Shown here in pieces: positions 5,207 through 7,905 of a stretch of DNA of 7,905 nucleotides. The DNA is taken from positions 1 through 7,905 of the forward strand of contig QIIH01000247.1 in NCBI GenBank assembly GCA_003229235.1, in the 5' to 3' direction. This DNA is from Flavobacteriales bacterium (GTDB lineage Bacteria; Bacteroidota; Bacteroidia; Flavobacteriales; Flavobacteriaceae). The notes under the pieces were generated by a model. The model saw only the letters and a list, made by a program, of their open reading frames with translations. It was not told where the DNA came from and did not search any database. The translations under genes were made by a program, and so were the position numbers. Positions within the stretch are counted from its first letter, which is position 1, and the number at the start of each line of letters is the position of its first letter.

Positions 5207-7853
5207 TAAAGAAAATTCCTTATTAGTGCACGGTAAAGAGATATTTAGAAAAGGGATCGTTATTTTGATGATTTTTTTTGTGAGTAGTTGTGGAGAAGAT
5301 AGACCAAGAGAATTCGTTCACATACAACCTTTTCACCCTTTGACCAAACTATCTGGAATGGCAGTTGCCGTTGCGGTGCATCCTAATAATATTAATATGA
5401 TAGCGGCTTCTGCCTCAGGAGGTGGTTTTGAATCAGATAGTCGAGGATTACGTTGGGTACATATAGCAAATAGTAGATATTGGTCGCACGATGTAATGGA
5501 TATTGAATATTCCCCATTTAACACAAGAAACATAATTGCTACCACATTAAAAGATTTAAGTGTCATCCCTAATGGTGGAATTTGGCGTTCTCGAAATGGC
5601 GGTTTGTCATTTGAGAGACCTACTAATGCTACGCCCAAAGCGGTAGATGATGGCCGATGTAATCCGCATTATTCAGGATATGCAATGAGTTTTGATTACC
5701 AATTAAATAGAATTTATGTGGGTACAGATTGTGGATATTCATGGTCTGATGATGGAGGAGACAATTGGTCACATAACATAATCAATCCAATCGTGCCACT
5801 TAATTCTAATTTAGATCAAGATAGAGTGTTAAATGTCGTGGGAGTGGGCCGAACCTTATATGCCGTGACGGCGTTAGGAGTGTATCAATCGACCAATGGC
5901 GGTGGAAGCTGGAGACGTGGTACAGGCATCTTAGAAAATGGTATTAAATATCGTAGGGGTGTGGCTCGATTAGCTGTTTTTCCCGAAAATCCAAGTATTG
6001 CCTTGCTAGCACTCGACGATAGTTTAGATGGGCCTGCAGATACAACAGATGATGATGAACTAACAAATCTCTATTTAACCATAAATGCGGGCAGTTCTTG
6101 GGAAATTATAGACAGTGCAGAAGATACCGCTCGTGAGGCTTTTGTAAAGATTACGCCAATCAACTATAACGATGCCGATGCAGGCGGTTATAGTATCTAT
6201 TGGGGAAGAGGAAAAGACATTCGCAGGTCGGTCATTACAGAAATTTCTGCAGAACAACTTAGGTCACTTCATTGGGATAACATAGATATCGACCATGACG
6301 ATGTAAACGACATTGCCTTTGATCCAGTAACCTTAGAACCTGCGCTACTGGCTACCGACGGCGGAATCGAACGTACCGAAGACGGAGGGCGTTCTTGGAA
6401 AAGCGTGGGGGCCGTATCTGGTTATCGTGCCTTGCAAATTTATATTGTAGAAGGTCAACATAAGTACGATGGAACGACGTTCGAAAATACTGATTTGTAC
6501 TTTGGCACTCAAGATAACGGATTATATTCCTCAAAAGATAATGGCATTACTTGGGACAAATTATCTGGAGCTCCCGAAGGAAGTATAATTAATGTAGAGC
6601 GTGAGGTTACCAATTACGACGATGTGTTAATTGCCGGTGTGATAAACACAACGAATTCTTATCGGTTTAAATCAAACAAATATTTTGAAAGCAAGGGTAA
6701 TTGGGACGATGCTGGGGATGTAAGTCGATCTGTTCCCATGGTAATTACAAAAAAAGAGGCGATTCAATTTGGCGATGATACCACTGGCACTAACCAGTTA
6801 AAACTGTTTTATAGTAATGATAAAGATCACAACTGGATGCCAATTAAGAATATTGATAAATCAATCTATGGATTACAAGAGATTTCCAAACACAATGTTA
6901 ATTGGCTAACCTTTGGGGTTAGAGAAGGTGGGTTAAATCCTGATGGTTCTCCTTTGTTATCTCTTAGAAGCATTCCTAATATCGAGAACGCAGCCATTGC
7001 GCGTTTATATCGAAGCGATCCTTCTTTAGGAAGTTTAGGTGTTCGTGGCTATCAGTTTCTTTGGACCCCAGTTTTTGGGGTTAGCCCAGATAACCCTAAT
7101 CATATAATTGCGCCTGATATTATCTCTGGGATAATGAAATATAGTCTAGATGGTGGAGTTACTTGGCAAGATGACTCTATTTTAACAGATTTAATTGAAG
7201 ATTCAGGCACCTTCAAACTTTATTCTCGCGATCGAGGTTTATTGGTTACCGAGGTGTCGTTTCAGCCTGGGTTCCCTAATCATATTTTAGTAGGCACAAG
7301 ACACGCAGGAATATACAGAACAGTCGATGGCGGTCTAACTTGGGAAAAAGTGAAGGGATCGTATAATATTTCTTATATAACGTCTTTCTTTTGGGACACC
7401 CCTAACGAACAAGTAATTGTTTCGTCTTACGGCAGAGGTTTGTACAAGCTACATTATGGTGAGAATAAGATTACCGAGGTTCCAGATAATATTCGAGCGC
7501 CACTCCCAATAGACCCCAATCGTTCAGAAGTCGCGTCTGCTGGATTTACAGACCCCGAAATTAATATGGTTGCCGAGTCGGGCTTAGGAGGAATGGGTAT
7601 TATAATGAGCGGAGATAGGGTAGACATTGTTGGAACTAATTTTCTGGAGGCCACAAATTTACAACCGCCAGTTACCATAATTGCTAACGATCAGGTTTTA
7701 GTCTATGCTTATCCTAATACAGATGGCTATTTTAAAGAGTCTTTAGTAATCAATCTACCCGAAGGAGAACATTTTATTAAGGCTATACAACAAGGCCCTA
7801 ATGGTGATATTATTCGTTATAAAACGTTTGTTGTAAACAATAATGTAGATTAA
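5199..7853 (+). CDS. Surface lipoprotein with Asp-box (BNR) beta-propeller repeats
   Basis: A protein of 884 residues from ATG 5199; an in-frame GTG at 5169 adds ten residues lacking signal character, and GTG 5226 is another possible start. The N-terminus has basic residues, a GIVILMIFFVSS core and a lipobox cysteine at residue 31. The following GED resembles the acidic signal sending Bacteroidota lipoproteins to the cell surface. Asp-box motifs (S/T-x-D/N-x-G-x-S/T-W) occur at about residues 183, 231, 294, 393, 445, 649 and 708 (SDDGGDNW, STNGGGSW, TINAGSSW, TEDGGRSW, SKDNGITW, SLDGGVTW, TVDGGLTW). Degenerate copies lie near 79, 131 and 539. This gives one large or two smaller propellers, as in sortilin/VPS10-like and sialidase-fold proteins. 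The end (from about 795; SGDRVDIVGTNF, then PEGEHFIKAIQQ) resembles an Ig-like domain. No sialidase catalytic set is evident, so binding or scaffolding is more likely than hydrolysis. It stops 14 bases before the convergent mnmE stop. Confidence 0.85.
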   Translation: MYNKENSLLVHGKEIFRKGIVILMIFFVSSCGEDRPREFVHIQPFHPLTKLSGMAVAVAVHPNNINMIAASASGGGFESDSRGLRWVHIANSRYWSHDVMDIEYSPFNTRNIIATTLKDLSVIPNGGIWRSRNGGLSFERPTNATPKAVDDGRCNPHYSGYAMSFDYQLNRIYVGTDCGYSWSDDGGDNWSHNIINPIVPLNSNLDQDRVLNVVGVGRTLYAVTALGVYQSTNGGGSWRRGTGILENGIKYRRGVARLAVFPENPSIALLALDDSLDGPADTTDDDELTNLYLTINAGSSWEIIDSAEDTAREAFVKITPINYNDADAGGYSIYWGRGKDIRRSVITEISAEQLRSLHWDNIDIDHDDVNDIAFDPVTLEPALLATDGGIERTEDGGRSWKSVGAVSGYRALQIYIVEGQHKYDGTTFENTDLYFGTQDNGLYSSKDNGITWDKLSGAPEGSIINVEREVTNYDDVLIAGVINTTNSYRFKSNKYFESKGNWDDAGDVSRSVPMVITKKEAIQFGDDTTGTNQLKLFYSNDKDHNWMPIKNIDKSIYGLQEISKHNVNWLTFGVREGGLNPDGSPLLSLRSIPNIENAAIARLYRSDPSLGSLGVRGYQFLWTPVFGVSPDNPNHIIAPDIISGIMKYSLDGGVTWQDDSILTDLIEDSGTFKLYSRDRGLLVTEVSFQPGFPNHILVGTRHAGIYRTVDGGLTWEKVKGSYNISYITSFFWDTPNEQVIVSSYGRGLYKLHYGENKITEVPDNIRAPLPIDPNRSEVASAGFTDPEINMVAESGLGGMGIIMSGDRVDIVGTNFLEATNLQPPVTIIANDQVLVYAYPNTDGYFKESLVINLPEGEHFIKAIQQGPNGDIIRYKTFVVNNNVD

Positions 7854-7867
7854 GGCTGGAACGGGTC

Positions 7868-7885
7868 TTATTTCCCTATACAAAA
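7868..7885 (-). repeat. mnmE-proximal direct repeat (att-like site inside mnmE)
   Basis: These 18 bases are the last five codons and stop of mnmE (TTT TGT ATA GGG AAA TAA, F-C-I-G-K-stop). They pair with the copy at 2147-2164 in the same orientation with one synonymous difference. The reading frame of mnmE is intact across the repeat, as expected when an element recombines into a gene end and restores it. Confidence 0.75.
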
Positions 7886-7905
7886 ATTTGCAAAAATATT
7901 ACCTA
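7868..7905 (-). CDS. mnmE: tRNA modification GTPase MnmE (TrmE), C-terminal end only
   Basis: Reading the minus strand from the window edge gives G-N-I-F-A-N-F-C-I-G-K-stop, preceded by a codon ending in TA (Leu likely). This matches the invariant MnmE ending, for example LGRIFSSFCIGK in Escherichia coli, where the terminal Cys-Ile-Gly-Lys is the family signature. MnmE works with MnmG to modify the wobble uridine of certain tRNAs in the cytoplasm. Only 11 codons are in the window; the rest lies to the right. It is convergent with the Asp-box lipoprotein, with 14 bases between stops. Confidence 0.85.
   Translation of the reverse strand, partial: GNIFANFCIGK

Larger units (their letters stand above)
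2147..7885. mobile_element. Putative island integrated at the mnmE 3' end
   Basis: The interval is bounded by the two 18-bp F-C-I-G-K-stop repeats in direct orientation, one of them the genuine end of mnmE. Site-specific tyrosine recombinases of SGI1-type islands are known to use exactly this end of trmE/mnmE and to leave an 18-bp duplication while preserving the gene. The content fits accessory DNA: hypothetical envelope proteins, a degraded TonB gene, an orphan gene fragment and a protein of a type I associate with mobile regions. No integrase, excisionase or mobilisation gene is seen between the repeats. It may therefore be a decayed element, a passive cargo segment, or one unit of a tandem array whose integrase lies outside. 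The boundaries are inferred from the repeats alone. Confidence 0.5.

Noticed and set aside
5333..5638. Minus-strand 101-codon open frame inside the Asp-box gene
   Set aside because: It lies wholly opposite a well-supported coding region and has no domain-like character. The other short minus-strand frames within the receptor and the Asp-box gene were dropped for the same reason.
2165..7867. CRISPR array, tRNA gene or insertion-sequence transposase
   Set aside because: No regularly spaced repeats, tRNA-like cloverleaf or transposase motif was seen on either strand.

Overview
The window looks like a piece of a marine-type Flavobacteriia (Bacteroidota) chromosome. The DNA is A+T-rich, Shine-Dalgarno sites are mostly lacking, and there is a carboxypeptidase-regulatory-type TonB-dependent receptor, lipoprotein signals with acidic residues after the cysteine, and a flavobacterial-style TonB protein. 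No species can be named from the sequence alone.

Layout: (1) 1-2139 (+) is a TonB-dependent outer-membrane receptor whose N-terminus lies outside the window. (2) 2147-2164 is an 18-bp sequence that reads, on the minus strand, as the six codons F-C-I-G-K-stop. (3) 2253-4848 is a minus-strand block. It holds a secreted protein and a small membrane protein that look like a two-gene operon, a conserved cysteine-containing protein whose start codon is missing, a 42-residue lipoprotein, an orphan 3' gene fragment, and a TonB-like gene damaged at both ends. (4) 5072-7853 (+) is a 44-residue lipoprotein ORF overlapping the start of a large Asp-box (BNR) beta-propeller lipoprotein. (5) 7868-7905 (-) is the last 11 codons and stop of mnmE (trmE/thdF), which continues to the right.

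The main observation is that the mnmE terminal codons F-C-I-G-K-stop at 7868-7885 are repeated at 2147-2164 with 17 of 18 bases identical; the one difference is a synonymous Lys codon. The same six-codon stretch of trmE/mnmE is the attachment site used by SGI1-type integrative islands in Proteobacteria. The simplest reading is that 2147-7885 is a roughly 5.7-kb island, or one unit of a tandem array, inserted at the mnmE 3' end. No integrase is visible between the repeats, and several genes inside are decayed or chimeric. That fits an old or passively mobilised cargo segment.

The cargo is biased to the cell envelope: a signal-peptide protein, a membrane-anchored protein, three lipoproteins and a TonB remnant. 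No joint function for these genes can be proved from the sequence.
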